Shown piece by piece: positions 32,901 through 47,776 of a stretch of DNA of 64,000 nt. Origin of the DNA: Aristolochia californica (taxonomy: Eukaryota > Streptophyta > Magnoliopsida > Piperales > Aristolochiaceae); contig JARWKL010000010.1 in the NCBI GenBank assembly GCA_029961685.1, positions 14,839,931 through 14,903,930 of the forward strand. The letters run 5' to 3'. A model generated the notes under the pieces. It did not search any database. It was not told where the DNA came from and saw nothing but the letters and a program-made list of their open reading frames with translations. Within the stretch, counting starts at the first letter, position 1, and every line of letters begins with the position of its first letter. The position numbers and the translations under genes were made by a program.

Positions 32901-35900
32901 AGGTCATTTGCCACTTTTACATGTTTCAAGCATGCACATCCATTTTTTATATGTGTAGAAAAATCTCTTTCTTATAATATTATGAGCTATTAGGGTTGCA
33001 CTAGTGGAATTTCCCAAACTTGGATACCAAAACTTTTGGGTTCATTTGTGGTGTGTAAATAAATATTTTTACTTACATTTTTTATTGCTTTTAAATTCTT
33101 TCCATACAAAAACTCTAAAATTGTCATTTTGTTGCGATCTATTTTCTTTTTATCTCTTTTTTTGTTTACGAGATGGATGGAAAGTGAAAACTCAACTTTA
33201 GATTTAAGAAAAAAGTATACATCTAAATTGGAAGTGCACAATGCACAAATGTAGTGAGAGACAATTCCAAAAAGTGTCTATAATTATAAGGGATTGTAAA
33301 CTCTTTTTAGTTTTGTATATATCAGGTTCTGCAATCGACGGTAAAAGGGGGAGGCAGGGTATTTTTAACTGAGTGTTGACTCCCAATATAAAATTCATTC
33401 CTTACAAAAATATAGCCTGTTACGCACAATGAATCACTTTACAATCATCTATGATCGTTAGGTCATCTTTTTGTAAATGTGCAAAATAATGGCTAGTTTG
33501 ACTCGGGTAAATATCCCACCACACATTCACTTGAGAATTTAATGTTACTCTCTTTAAATGGTTTGGATGCATAGGTCATTTGCATCTTTAACATGTTTCA
33601 AGCATGCATATGCATTTTTTTAAACATGTGTAGAAAAATCTCTTTCTTATAAAACTCCGAGCTATGAGGGTTGAACTAGTGGAAGTTCCCAAACTTTGAT
33701 AACAAAACTTTTGTGTTCATTTGTGGTGTGTGAATAAATTTTCATTACTTACATTTGTTATTGCTTTAAATTCTTCCCATATATAAAAACACAAAAATTT
33801 TCATTTTCTTGAGATATTTGCCTTTTAACTCATTTTTTTTTACGAGATGAACGGAAAGGTAAAACTCAAGTTTTGATTTAAGAAAAAAGTATACAGAAAA
33901 AATGGAAATATACTATGCACAAATGTTAAGAGAGATAAATCCAAAATGTGTCCGTTTTCTAGGGAATGTAAACACTTTTTAGTTTTTATATATAAGGTTC
34001 TGCAATTGTCGGGAAAAGGGGGACGCGATGGATTTTTAACTGAGTATTGACTCCCAATCCATAAGTCATTCCTTACAAAAATATAGCCCATTACACATGA
34101 TAAATCACTTTAAAATCATCTGTGATTGTTAGGTCAACTTTTTGTAAATGGGCAAAATAATGGCTTGTTTGACTCGGGTAAATATCCCACCGCAAGTTCA
34201 CTTGGGAATTTAATATTACTATCTTTAAAAGGTTTGGATCCATAGATCATTTGCCTCTTTTTCATGTTTGAAGCATGCACATCCATTTTTTAAAACATGT
34301 GTAGAAAAATCTCTTTCTTATAAAATTCTTAGCTATAAGGGTTGCAGTAGTGGAATTTCCCAAACTTGGATACCAAAACTTTTGTGTTCATTTGTAGTGT
34401 GTGAATGAATTATATTTACTTACATTTGTTGTGGCTTTAAATTCTTTCCAAAAATAAACTCTAAAATTTTCATTTTGGTGTGACGTATTTGCCTTTTATC
34501 TCTTTTTTGGTTTACGAGATGCAGGGAAAGTGAAAACTCAAGTTTTGATTTAAGAAAAAAAGTATACATCTAAAATGGAAATGCAAAATACACAAATGTA
34601 GAGAGAGATAATTCCAAAAAGTGTCTATAATTGTTAGGGATTGTAAACTCTTTGTATTTTTATATATAAGGTTCTGCAATCATCGAGAAATGGTGGTGAC
34701 GGGGGATTTTTAACTGAGTGTTCACACCCAATCCATAAGTCATTCCTTACAAAAATATAGGCCGTTATCCATGATAAATCACCTTACAGTAAACTTTGAT
34801 CGTTGGGTCAGCTTTTTGTAAATGAGAAAAATAATGACATGTTTGACTCGGGTAAATATTCCCATCGCATGTTCACTTGAGAATTTAATGTTATTGTATT
34901 TAAAAGGTTTGGATCCATAGGTCATTTACATCTTTACATGTTTCAAGCATGCGTATCCATTTTTTTAAACATGTGTAGAAAAATCTCTTTCTTATAAAAT
35001 TCCAAGCTATTAGGGTTAAACAAGTGGAATTTCCCAAACTTGGATAACAAAACTTTTGTGTTCATTTTTGGTGTGTGAATAAATTTTCTTTACTTAAATT
35101 TCTTAATTCTTTAAATTCTTTCCATACATAAACTCTAAAACTTTGATTTTGTTTTGATCTATTTGCCTTTTATCTCTTTTTTTGTTTACAGGATGAATGG
35201 AAAGTGAAAACTCAAGTTTTGATTCAAGAAAAAAGTATACATCTAAAATGGAACTGAAGAATGCAAAATTGTAGAGAGAGATAATTCCAAAAAGTGTCAG
35301 TAATTTCTAGGGATTGTAAACTCTTTTTAGTTTATATATATCAGGTTTTGCAATCGTTGGGAAAAGGGTGAGGTGCGGGATTTTTAAGTGAGTGTTGACT
35401 CCCAATCCATAAGTCGTTTCTTATAAAAATATAGCCCGTTACACATGATAAATCACTTACAATCATCTATGATCGTTAGGTCATCTTTTTGTAAATGGGC
35501 AAAATAATGGCTAGTTTGACTCGGATAAATATCCCTATGCACGTTCACTTGGGAATTTAATGTTATTCTCTTTAAAAGGTTTGGATCCATAGGTCATTTG
35601 CATCTTGAACATGTTTTATGCATGCATATCCATTTTTTAAAATATGTGTAGAAAAATCTCTTTCTTATAAAATTCCGGGCAATTAGGGTTGAACAAGTGG
35701 AATTTCCCAAACTTGGATAACAAAACTTTTGTGTTCATTTGTAGTGTGTGAATGAATTTTATTTACTTACATTTGTTATGCCTTTAAATTCTTTCCACAC
35801 ATAAACTCTAAGATTTTCATTTTGTTGTGATGTATTTGCCTTTTATCTCTTTTTTGGTTTACGAGATGCAAGGAAATTGAAAACTCAAGTTTCAATTTAA

Positions 35901-36052
35901 GAAAAAAAGAATACATCTAAAATGGAAATGCACAATGCACAAATGTAGAGAGAGATAGTTCCAAAAAGTGTCTATAATTGTTAGGTATTGTAAACTCTTT
36001 GTATTTTTTATATATTAGGTTCTACAATCGTTGGGAATTGGTGGCGGCGGGG
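29962..36052 (+). repeat. Right-arm A-B-C-A-B-C-D-E-F run
   Basis: Types recognised by the same signatures as HOR I: A at 29995 and 32014 (gttgacaaccaatcc, gttgaaaaccaatcc), B at 30668 and 32688 (ataagccactcc, ataagccagtcc), C at 31339 and 33359 (aaaataaaattcattcc, cccaatataaaattc), D at 34031 (gggggacgcgatgg), E at 34705, F at 35379. The first A-B-C is repeated as a trimer (2019-2020 bp offsets) before a full A-to-F hexamer, so an unequal exchange inside HOR I is likely. Confidence 0.8.
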
Positions 36053-36648
36053 GATTTTGAACGTTGATTGTTGGGTTAGCTTTTTGTAAATGGGAAAAAT
36101 AATGGCATGTTTGACTCGGGAAAATATTCCCACCGCATGTTCACTTGAGAATTTAATGTTATTTTATTTAAAAGGTTTGGATCCATAGGTCAATTGCATC
36201 TTTAACATGCTTCAAGCATGCGTATCCATTTTTAAAACATGTGTAGAAAAATCTCTTTCTTATAAAATTCCAAGCTATTAGGGTTAAACAAGTGGAATTT
36301 CCCAAACTTGGATAACAAAACTTTTGTGTTCATTTTTGGTGTGTGAGTAAATTTTCTTTACTTAAATTTCTTAATGCTTTAATTCCTTTCCATACATATA
36401 CTCTAAAATTTTCATTTTGTTTTGATCTATTTGCCGTTTATCTCTTTTTTTGTTTACAGGATGAAGGGAAAGTGAAAACTCAAGTTTTGATTCAAGAAAA
36501 AAGTATACATCTAAAATGGAAGTGGACAATGCAAAATTTTAGAAAGAGATAATTCCAAAAAGTGTCTGTAATTTTTAGGGATTGTAAACTCTTTTTAGTT
36601 TATATATATATCAGGTTTTGCAATCATCGGGAAAAGAGTGAGGCGGGG
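36053..36648 (+). repeat. E' monomer, second copy of the shared deletion
   Basis: The G-rich island is followed by gattttgaac joined to gttgattgttggg, so the same roughly 77 bp are missing as at 20372 and the spacing to the next F unit is 596 bp (597 there). Because an intact E-F pair (34705, 35379) sits directly before it, this E'-F pair is an extra dimer, probably copied from the lineage of HOR I copy 3. Confidence 0.8.
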
Positions 36649-37319
36649 GATTTTTAACTGAGTGTTGACTCCCAATCCATAAGTCATTCCTTACAAAAAT
36701 ATAGCCCGTTACGCATGATAAATCATTTTACAATCATCTATGATCGTTAGGTCATCTTTTTGTAAATGGGCAAAATAATGGCTAGTTTGACTCGGGTAAA
36801 TATCCCAACGCACGTTCACTTACAAATTAAATGTTACTCTCTTTAAAAGAATTGGATCCATAGGTCATTTGCATCTTTAACATGTTTCAAGAAATCATAT
36901 CCATTTTTTTAAACATGTGTAGAAAAATCTCTTTTTTATAAAATTCCGAGCTATTAGGTTGAACTAGTGCAATTTCCCAAACTTGGATAAAAAAACTTTT
37001 GTGTTCATTTGTTGTGTGTGAATAAATTTTCGTTACTTACATTTGTTATTGCTCTAAATTCTTTCCATATATAAACTCTAAAATTTTCATTTTTTTGTGA
37101 TCTATTTGCCTTTTATCTCATTTTTTATTTACAAGATGAAGAGAAAGGTAAAACTCAGGTTTTGATTTAAGAAAAAAGTATACATAAAAAATGGAATTGC
37201 AATGTGCAAAAATGTAGAGAGAGAAATTCCAAAAAGTGTCTATAATTTTTAGGGATTGTAAACTATTTTTAATTTTTAAATAACAGGTTCTGCAATCATC
37301 GGGAAAAGGGGGAGGCGAG

Positions 37320-40013
37320 GAATTTTTCAATGAGTGTAGACACGCAATCCATAATCCATTCCTTAAAAAAATATAGCCCGTTACGCAAGATAAATCACTT
37401 TACAATCATCTATGATCGTTAGGTCAACTTTTGTGTAAATGGGCATAATAATTGCTTGTTTGACTCGGGTAAATAACCCATCACACGTTCACATGGGAAT
37501 TTAATGTTACTCTCTTTAAAAGGTTTGGATCCATAGGTCATTTGCATCTTTTACATGTTTAACGCATGCATCTCCATTGTTTAAAACATGTGTAGAAAAA
37601 TCTCTTTCTTATAAAATTTTGAGCTATTACGGTTGCACTAGTGAAATTTTCCAAACTTGGATACCAAAACTTTTGTGTTCATTGGTGGTGGGTGAATAAA
37701 TATTTTTAGTTACATTTTTTATTGCTTTAAATTCTTTCCATACATAAACTCTAAAATTGTCTTTTTGTTGCGATCTATTTGCATCTTATCTCTTTTTTTG
37801 TTTACGAGATGAATAGAAAGTGAAAACTCAAATTTTGACTTAAGAAATAAGTATACATCTAAAATGGAAGTCCACAAGGCACAAATGTAGAGAGAGATAA
37901 TTCCAAAAAGTGTCTGTAATTTTTAAGGATTGTAAACTCTTTTTTGTATTTATATATCAGGTTCTGCAATGGACAGTAAAAGGGGGAGGCGGGGTATTTT
38001 TAACTGAGTGTTGTCTCCCAATATAAAATTCATTCCTTACAATAATATTGCCCATTACACATGATAAATCACTTTACAATCATCTATGATCGTTAGGTCA
38101 TCTTTTTGTAAATGGGCAAAATAATGGCTAGTTAGACTCGGGTAAATATCCCACCGCACGTTCACTTGAGAATTTAATGTTACTCACTTTAAAAGAATTA
38201 TATCCGTATGTCATTAGCATCTTTAACCTGTTTCAAGCATGTATATCCATTTTCTTTTTCTTAAACTTGTGTCGAAAAATCTCTTTTTTATAAAATTCCA
38301 AGCTATTAGGGTTGAACTAGTGGAATTTCCCAAACTTGGATAACAAAACTTTTGTGTTCATTTGTGTGTTTGAATAAATTTTTGTTACTTACATTTGTTA
38401 TTGCTTTAAAATCTTTCCATATATAAACTCAAAAATTTTGATTTTGTTGTAATATATTCGCCTTTTATTTCATTTTTTATTTACGCGATGAAGGAAAAGG
38501 TAAAACTCAAGTTTTGAATTAAGAAAAAAGTATACATAAAAAATGGAATTGCACAATGCACAAATGTAGAAAGAGAAATTCCAAAAAGTGTGTGTAATTT
38601 TTAGGGATTGTAAGTTGTTTTTAGTTTTTATATATTAGGTTCTACAATCGTCGGGAAAAGGGGGAGGAGGGGGATTTTTAAATGAGTATTGACTCCAATC
38701 CATAAGCCATTCCTTACAAAAATATAGCCCATTATGCAAGATAAATCACTTTAAAATCATCTATGATCGTTAGGCAATCTTTTGTGTAAATGGGAAAAAT
38801 AATTGCTTGTTTGACTCGGGTAAATATCCCACCACAAGTTCACTTGGGAGTTTAATGTTACTCTTTTTAAAAGGTTTGGATCTATAGGTCATTTGCATCT
38901 TTTACATGTTTCAAGCTTGCATATCCATTTTTTAAAACATGTGTAGAAAAATCTCTTTCTTATAAAATTCTGAGCTATTAGGGTTACACAAGTGGAATTT
39001 CCCAAACTTGGATACTAAAACTTTTGTGTTCCATTGTGGTGTGTGAATAAATATTTTTACTTACATTTGTTATTGCTTTCAATTCTTTCCATACATAAAC
39101 TCTAAAATTGTCATTTTTTGGTGACCTATTTGCTTCTTATCTCTTTTTTTTACGAGATGAATGGACAGTGAATACTCAAATTTGATTTAAAAAAAATGTA
39201 TACATATAAAATGGAAGTGCACAATGCAAAAATGTAGAGAGAGATAATTCCAAAAAGTGTCTGTAATTTTTAGGGATTGGAAACTCATTTTAGTTTTTAT
39301 ATATCAGGTTCTGCAATCGATGGTAAAAGGGGGAGGCAGGGTATTTTTAACTGAGTGTTGACTCCCAATATAAAATTCATTCCTTACAAAAATATTGTCT
39401 TTTATGCTTGATAAATCACTTTACAATCATCTATGATCGTTAGGTCATCTTTTTTAGATGGGCAAAATAATGGCTAGTTAGACTCGGATAAATATCCCAC
39501 TGCACGTTCACTTGAGAATTTAATGTTACTCTCTTTAAAAGGTTTGGATCCATAGGTCATTTACATTTTTAACATGTTTCAAGCATGCATATCAATTTTT
39601 TTAAACATGTGTAGAAAAATCTCTTTTTTATAAAATTTTGAGCTATTAGGGTTGAACTAGTGGAATTTCCCAAACTTGGATAACAAAACTTTTGTGTTGA
39701 TTTGTGGTGTGTGAATAAATTTTCGTTACTTACATTTTTTTATTGCTTTAAATTCTTTCCAAATATAAACTCAAAACTTTTCATTTTGTTGTGATCTATT
39801 TGCCTTTTATCTCTTTTTTTGTTTACAGGATGAAGGGAAAGTGAAAGTTCAAGTTTTGATTTAAGAAAAAAGTATACATCTAAAATGGAAGTGCACAATG
39901 CAAAATTTTAGAGAGAGATAATTTCAAAAAGTGTTTGTAGTTTTTAGGGATTGCAAACTTTTTAGTTTATATATATCAGGTTTTGCAAATGTCAGGAAAA
40001 GGGTGAGGTGGGG
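37320..40013 (+). repeat. Two-monomer HOR (B-C-B-C, period about 1.35 kb)
   Basis: Markers at 37320 and 38673 are B-like (cttttgtgtaaatggg, ataattgcttg, cttttacatg); those at 37994 and 39341 are C-like (cccaatataaaattcattcc). Offsets are 1353 and 1347 bp. An F-like unit follows at 40014. Confidence 0.7.
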
Positions 40014-42038
40014 GATTTTTAATTGAGTATTGACTCCCAATCTATAAGTCATTCCTTAAAAAAATATAGCCCGTTACGCATGATAAATCTCTTTACAATC
40101 ATCTATGATCGTTAGGTCATCTTTTGTAATTGGGCAAAATACTGGCTAGTTTAACTTGGGTAAATATCCCACCGCACGTTCACTTGAGAATTTAATGTTA
40201 CTCTCTTTAAAAGTTTTGGATCCATAGGTCATTTGCATCTTTAACATGTTTGAAGCATGCATATCCACTTTTTAAAACATGTGTTGTAAAATCTCTTTTT
40301 TATAAAATTCCAACCAATTAGGCAACGTTGAACTAGTGGAATTTCCCAAACTTGGATAACAAAAATTTTGCGTTCATTTGTGGTGTGTGAATAAATTTTC
40401 TTTACTTACATTTGTTATTGATTTAAATTCTTTCCATAGATAAACTCTAATTTTTTTATTTTGTTGCGATCTTCTTGCGTTCTATCTCTTTTTTTTGTTA
40501 ACGAGAAGAAGGAAAAGTAACAACTCAAGTTTTTTTTTTTTAAGGAAAAAGTATACATCTTAAAATGAAATGCACAATCCAAAAATTTAGAGAGGGATAA
40601 TTCCAAAAAGTGTCTATAATTTTTAGGGATTGTAAACTCTTTTTAGTTTTTATATGTCAGGTTCTGCAATCGTTGACAAAAGGGGAGGTGGAGGATTTTT
40701 AACTGAGTGTTGACTCCCAATCCATAAGTCATTCCTTACAAAAATTTTAGCCCGTTACACATTATACATCACTTCACAATTATTTATGATCATTAGGTCA
40801 GCTTTGTAAATGGGCAAAATAATGGCTTGTTTGACTCGAGTAAATATCCCACCGCACAGACACCTGAGAATTTAATGTTGGTCTCTTTAAAAGGTTTGGA
40901 TCCATAGGTCATTTGCATCTATAACATGTTTCAAGCGTGCCTAACAATTTTATAAATCATGTGTAGAAAAATCTATTGCTTATAAAATTTAGAGTTATGA
41001 GGGTTGAACTATTGGAATTTCCAAAACTTGGATAACAAAACTTTTGTGTTCATTTGAGGTGTGTGAATAAATATTCTTTACTTGCGTTTGTGATTGCTTT
41101 AAATTTTTTCCATACATAAACTCTAAAATTTTCTTTTTGTTGCGACCTTTTTGCTTTTTATCAATTTTTTTGTTTACGAGATGAATGGAAAGTGAAAAGT
41201 CAAGTTTTGATTTAAGAAAAAAGTACAGATCTAAAATGGAAGTGCACAATGCCCAAATCTAGAAAGAGATAATTCCAAAAATTTTCAGTAATTTTTAGGG
41301 ACTGTAAACTCTTTTTATTTTTTATATATCAGGTTCTGCAATCGTTGGTAAAAGGGGGAGGTTGGGCATTTTTAATTTAGTATTGACTCCCAATCCATAA
41401 GTCATTCCTTAGAAAAAATATAGCCCGTTATGCATGATAAATCACTTTACAATCATTTATGATCGTTAGGTTAGCTTTTGGTAAATGGGCAAAATAATGG
41501 CTTGTTTGACTCGGGTAAATATCTCACCGCACGTATACCTAGGAATTTAATGTTACTTTCTTTAAAAGGTTTGGATCCATTGGTCATTTGCATCTTTAAC
41601 ATGTTTCAAGCTTGCATATCCATTTTTCAAAACATGTGTTGAAAAATCTCTTTCTTATAAAATTCGGAGCTATTAGGGTTGAATTAGTGGAATTTCCCAA
41701 ACTTGGATAACAAAACTTTTGTGTTCATTTGTGATGTGTGAATAAAATTTCTTTACTCACATTTGTTATTGATTTAAATTCTTTCGACACATAAACTGTA
41801 AAATTTTCATTTTGTCGCGATCTATTTTCCATTTATCACATTTTTTTTACGAGATGAATGGAAAGTGAAAACTCAAGTTTTGATTTAAGAAAAAAGTATA
41901 CATCTAAAATAGAAATGCATAATGGACAAATTTAGAGATAGATAATTCCAAAAAGTGTCTGTAATTTTTAGGGATTGTAAACCCTTTTTAATTTTTATAT
42001 ATCAGGTTCTGCAATGGTTTGGAAAAGGGGGAGGCGGG

Positions 42039-43361
42039 GTATTTTTAACTGAATGTGGACTCCCAATCCGTAAGTCATTCCTTAAAAAAAATAGCCCGTT
42101 ACACATAGTAAATCACTTTACGATCATGAATGATCGTTAGGTCAGCTTTTTGTAAATGGGCAAAATAATGGCTTGTTTGACTCTGGTAAACATTCCACCG
42201 CACGTTCACTTGGGAATTTAATGTTATTTTCCATATGTCATTTGGATCTTTTATATGTTTCAAGCATGCATATCCATTTTTTAAAACATGTGTTGAAAAA
42301 TCTCTTTCTTATAAAATTCCAAGCTATTAGGGTTGAACTAATGGAATTTCCCAAACTTGGATGACAAAAATTTTGTGGTTATTTTGTGTTTGAATAAATT
42401 TTCTTTACTTACATTTGTTATTGCTTTAAATTCTTTCCTCACATAACTCTTAAATTTTTATTTTGTTGCGATTTATTTGCCTTTTATCTTTTTCTTTGTT
42501 TACCAGATGAAGAGAATGTGAAAACTCAAGTTTTGATTTAAGAAAAAATATTCATCTAAAATGGAAATGCACATTGCACAAATGTAGAGAGAGATAATTC
42601 CAAAAAGTGTTTGTAATTTCTAGGTAATGTAAACTCTTTTTAGTTTTGATATATTAGGTTTTGCAATCATTGGGAAAAGGGAGAGGCGGGGAATTTTTAA
42701 CTGAGTGTTGACTCCTAATCCATAAGTCTTTCCTTACAAAAATATAGCCCGTTACACATGATAAATAACTTTACAATCATCCATGATCATTAGGTCAGCT
42801 TTTTGTATGTGTAGAAAATAATGGCTTGTTTGACTCGGGTAAATATCCCACAGCACATTCACTAGAGAATTCAATGTTATTCTCTTAAAGGTTTGGATCC
42901 ATAGGTCATTTGCATCTTTAACATGTTTCTAGCATGCATATCCTTTTTTTAAAAACATGTGAAGAAAAATCTCTTTCTTATAAAATTCCAAGCAATTAGG
43001 GTTGAACTAGTGGGATTTCCCAAACTTGGATAACAAAACTTTTGTGTTCATTTGTGGTGTGTGAATAAATTTTCTTTACTTACATTTGTTATTGCTTTAA
43101 ATTCTTTCCATACATAAACTCTAAAATTTTCATTTTGTTGTGATCTATTTGCCTTTTATCTCATTTTTTTTAAGAGATGAATGGAAAGTGAAAACTCAAG
43201 TTTGGATTTAACAAAAAAGTATACATCTAAAATGGAAAAACACAATGCACGAATTTAGAGAGAGATAATTCATAAAAGTGTTTGTAATTTTAAGGGATTG
43301 TAAACTCTTTTTAATTTTTATATATCGGGTTCTACAATGGTTGGGAAAAGGGGGAGGCGGG
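42039..43361 (+). repeat. I-J monomer pair, first copy
   Basis: Unit I (42039) has gaatgtggactcccaatccg; unit J (42691) has gactcctaatccataag; unit K begins at 43362 with actaaatgtggactccatatc. The same I-J-K order returns at 51801, 52457 and 53128 with offsets of 9762, 9766 and 9766 bp. Unit I is about 20 bp short near 42225, as is its copy near 51996. Confidence 0.75.
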
Positions 43362-43847
43362 GTATTTTTAACTAAATGTGGACTCCATATCTGAAAGTCA
43401 TTCCTTACAAAAATATAGCCCATTACACATGGTAAATCACTTTACAATCATCTATGATCATTAGGTCATCTTTTTGTAAATGGGTAAAATAATGGCTTGT
43501 TTGACTAGGGTTAACATCCCACCACACATTCACTTTGGAATTTAATGTTATTCTCTGAAAAAGGTTTGGATCCATAGGTCATTTGCATCTTTTACATGTT
43601 TCAAGCAGGCATATCGATTTTTTAAAACATCTGTAGAAAAATCTCTTTTTTTGTTTACCAAATGAAGGGAAAGAGAAAACTCTAATTTTTATTTAAGAAA
43701 AAAGTATACATCTAAAATGGAAATGCACAATGCACAAATGTAGAGAGAGATATTTCATAAAAGTGTCTGTAATTTTAAGGGATTGTAAACTCTTTTCAGT
43801 TTTTATATATCAGGTTCTGCAATCGTTGGTAAAAGGGGGAGGCAGGG
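43362..43847 (+). repeat. K monomer with about 185-bp internal deletion
   Basis: Near 43645 the text jumps from gtagaaaaatctctttt to ttgtttaccaaatgaaggg, skipping the region between the ctattagggttgaac block and the tttatctc block. Marker spacing is 486 bp. The two joined sites share a tctcttttt run, which suggests homology-guided slippage. Confidence 0.75.
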
Positions 43848-46800
43848 TATTTTTAACTTAGTGTTGACTGCCAATCCATAAGTCATTCCTTACAAAAAAT
43901 ATAGCCCGTTACGCATGATAAATCACTTTACAATCATTTTTGATCGTTAGGTCAGCTTTTTGTAAATCGGCAAAATAATGCCTTATTTGACTCAGGTAAA
44001 TATCGCACCGCACGTTAAGTTGAGAATTTAATGTTATTCTCTTTAAAAGGTTTGTATCCATAGGTAATTTGCATCTTTAAGATGTTTCAAGCATGCATAT
44101 CCATTTTTTAAAACATGTGTAGAAAATCTCTTTCTTATAAAATTAGAAGCTATTAGGGTTGAACTAGTGGAATTTCCCAAACTTGGATAACAAAAATTTT
44201 GTGTTCATTTGTGGTGTGTGAATAAATTTTCTTTACTTAAATTTGTTATTGCTTAAAATTATTTCCAAACATAAACTCTAAACATTTCATTTTGTTGCGA
44301 TCTATTTTTCTTTTATCTTTTTTTTTTGTTTACGAGAAAAAGGGAAAAGGAAAACTCAAGTTTTGATTAAAGAAAAAAGTATACATCTAAAATTGAAAGG
44401 CGCAATGCACAAATGTAGAGAGGGATAATTCCAAAAAGTGTCTGTTGTTTTTAGTGGTTGTAAACTCTTTTTAGTTTATATATATCAGTTTCTGCAATCG
44501 TCAGAAAAACAGGGATGCGAGGGATTTTTAAAGGAGTGTTGACTCCCAATCCATATGTCATTCCCTACAAAAATACATCCCATTACTCATGATAAATCAC
44601 TTTACAATCATCTATGATCGTTAGGTCAGGTTTTTGTAAATAGGCAAAATAATGGCTTGTTTGACTAGGGAAAATATCCCACCGCACGATCACTTCGGAA
44701 TTTAATGTTATTCTCTTGAAAAGGTTTGGATCCATAGGTCATTTGCATCTCGTACATGTTTCAAGCATGCATATCCTTTTTTGAAAACATGTGTAGAAAA
44801 ATCTTTCTTATAAAATTTCGAGTTATTAGGGTTGAACTAGTGGAATTTCCAGAACATGGATAACAAAACTTTTGTTTTCATTTGTGGTGTGTGAAAATAT
44901 TTTATTTACTTACATTTTTTATTGCTTTAAATTATTTCCATACTTTAACTCTAAAATTTTCATTTTGTTGCGATCTATTTGCCTTTTATCTGTTTTTTAA
45001 TTTACGAGATGAAGGGAAAGTGAAAACTCAAGTTTTTATTATAGAAAAAAGTATAATTATTAAAAGGGAATGCACATTGCAGAAACGTAGAGAGAGATAA
45101 TTCCATAAAGTGTCTGTAATTTTTAAGTATTGTAAACTCTTTTAAGTTTATATATATCAGGTTGTGCAATCGTCAGGAAAAGGGGGAGGCGGGGGATTTT
45201 TAACTGAATGTTGATTCCTATTCCATAAGTCATTCCTTACAAAAATATAGCTAGTTACGCATGATAAATCACTTTACAATCATCTATGATCGTTAGGTAA
45301 GGTTTTTGTAAGTGGGCAAAATAATGGCTTGTTTGAATCGGGTAAATATCCCAATGCGATGTCACTTCAGAATTTAATGTAGTTCTCTTTAAAAGGTTTG
45401 GATCCATAGTTCATTTGCATCTTCAACACGTTTCAAGCATGCATATCCATTTTTTAAAACATGTGAAGAAAAATCTCTTTCTTATAAAAATCCAAGCTAT
45501 TAGGGTTGATCTAGTGGAATTTCCCAAACTTGGATAACAAAACTCTTGTGTTCAATTGTGGTGTGTGAATAAATATTCTTTACTCAAATTTTTCATTGCT
45601 TTAAATTCTTTCCATACGTAAACTCTAAAAATTTCATGTTGTTGCGATCTTTTTGCCGTTTATCTCTTTTTTGTTTACGAGAAAAAGGGAAAGTGAAAAC
45701 TCAAGCTTGGATTTAAGAAAAAAGTATACATCTAAAATGGAAATGCACAATGCACAAATGTAGAGAGAGATAATTCCAAAAAGTTTTTGTAATTTTTAGG
45801 GATTGTAAACTCTTTTTAGGTTTTATATATCAGGTTTTGGATCGTCGAGAAAAGGGGGAGGTGGAGGATTTTTAACTGAGTGTTGACTCCAAATCCATTA
45901 GTCATTCCTTGCCAAAAATATAGCCTATTACGCATGATAAATCAGTTTACAATCACCTATGATCGTTAGGTCAACTTTTTGTAAATGGCCAAAATAACGG
46001 CTTGTTAGACTCATGTAAATATCCCACCGCACGTTCACCTGAGACTGTAATGTTATTCTCTTTAAAAGGTTTGGATCCACAGGTCATCTGCATTTTAAAG
46101 ATGTTTCAAGCAAGCATATCAATTTTTTAAAACATGTGTAGAAAAATCTCTTTCTAATAAAATTCCAAGCTATTAGGGTTGAACAAGTGGAATTTCCCAA
46201 ACTTGGATAAAAAAAATTTGGTGTTCATTTGTGGGGTTTGAATAAATTTTATTTACTTACATTTTTTATTGCTTTAAATTCCTTTCACACATAAACTCTA
46301 AAATTTTCATTTTGTTGTGATCTATTTTCCTTTTATCTTTTTTATTGTTTACGAGATGAAGGCAAAGCGAAAACTCAACTTATGATTTAATAAAAAACAA
46401 TACATCTAAACTGGAAATGCAAAATGCAGAAATGTAGAGAGAGATAATTCCAAAAAGTACAATAATTTTTGGATTGAAAACTCTTTTTAGTTTTTATACA
46501 TCAGGTTTTGCAATCGTCGGGAAAAGGGGGAGGCAGGGGATTTTTAACTGAGTGTTGACTCCAAATCCATTACTCACTCCTTACAAAAATATAGCCCGTT
46601 TAATCATCTATGATCGTTAGGTCAGCTTTTTGTAAGTGGGCAAAATAATGGTTTGTTTGACTCGGGTAAATATCCCACCGCACGTTCACTTGAGAATTTA
46701 ATGTTGTTCTCTTTAAAAGGTTTGGATCCATAGTTCATTTGCATCTTTAACATGTTTTAAGCATGCATATCCATTTTTTAAAACATGTGAAGAAAATTCT

Positions 46801-47190
46801 CTTTCTTATAAAATTCCAAGCTTTTAGGGTTGAACTAGTGGAATTTCCCAAACTTGGATACCAAAAATTTTGTGTTCATTTGTGGTGTGTGAATAAATTT
46901 TCTTTACTTACATTTGTTATTTCTTTAAAGTCTTTCCATACATAAACTCTAAAAGTTTCATTTTGTTGCGATCTATATGCCTTTTATCTCTTTTTTTTTA
47001 CGAGAAGAACGGAAAGTGAAAACTCAATTTTTTATTTAAAAAAAATGTATACATCTAAAATGGAAATTCACAATGCATAAATATAGTGAGGGATAATTCC
47101 AAAAAGTTTCTGTAGTTTTTAGGGATTTTAAACTCTTTTTAGTTTTTATATATCAGTTTTTGCAATCGTCGGGAAAAGGGCGATGCAAGG

Positions 47191-47776
47191 GATTTTTAAC
47201 TGAGTGCTGACTCCCAATCCTGAAGTCATTCCTTACAAAAATATAGCCCGTTACGCATGATAAATCACTTTACAATCATCTATGATTGTTTGGTCAGCTT
47301 TTTATTAATGGGCAAAATAATGGCTTGTTTGACTCGGGTAAATATCCCGCCGCATATCTGTTTTTTAAAACATGTGTTGAAAAATCTCTTTCTTATAAAA
47401 TTCGGAGCTATTAGGGTTGAACTAGTGGAATTTCCCAAACCTGGATAAAAAAAATTTTGTGTTCATTTGTGGTGTGTGAATAAAATTTCTTTACTTACAT
47501 TTTTTATTGTTTTATATTCTGTCCACACATAAACTCTATAATATTGATTTTGTTGCGATCTATTTGCCTTTTATCTCTTTTTTTGTTTACGAGATGAATG
47601 GAAAGTGAAAACTCAAGTTTTTTTTTAAGAAAAATGTATACATCTAAAATGGAAATGCACAAGGCACAAATTTTTAGAGAGATAATTCCATAAAGTGTAT
47701 GAAATTTTAAGGGATTGTGAACTCCTTTGAGTTTTTATATCAGGTTCTGCAATGGTCGGGAAAAGGGGGAGGCGGA
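47191..47776 (+). repeat. Monomer with about 86-bp deletion
   Basis: Near 47355 cccgccgcatat joins ctgttttttaaaac, removing the BamHI-type site and its surroundings. The partner unit at 51130 is longer. Marker spacing is 586 bp against a usual 671-675. Confidence 0.7.
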
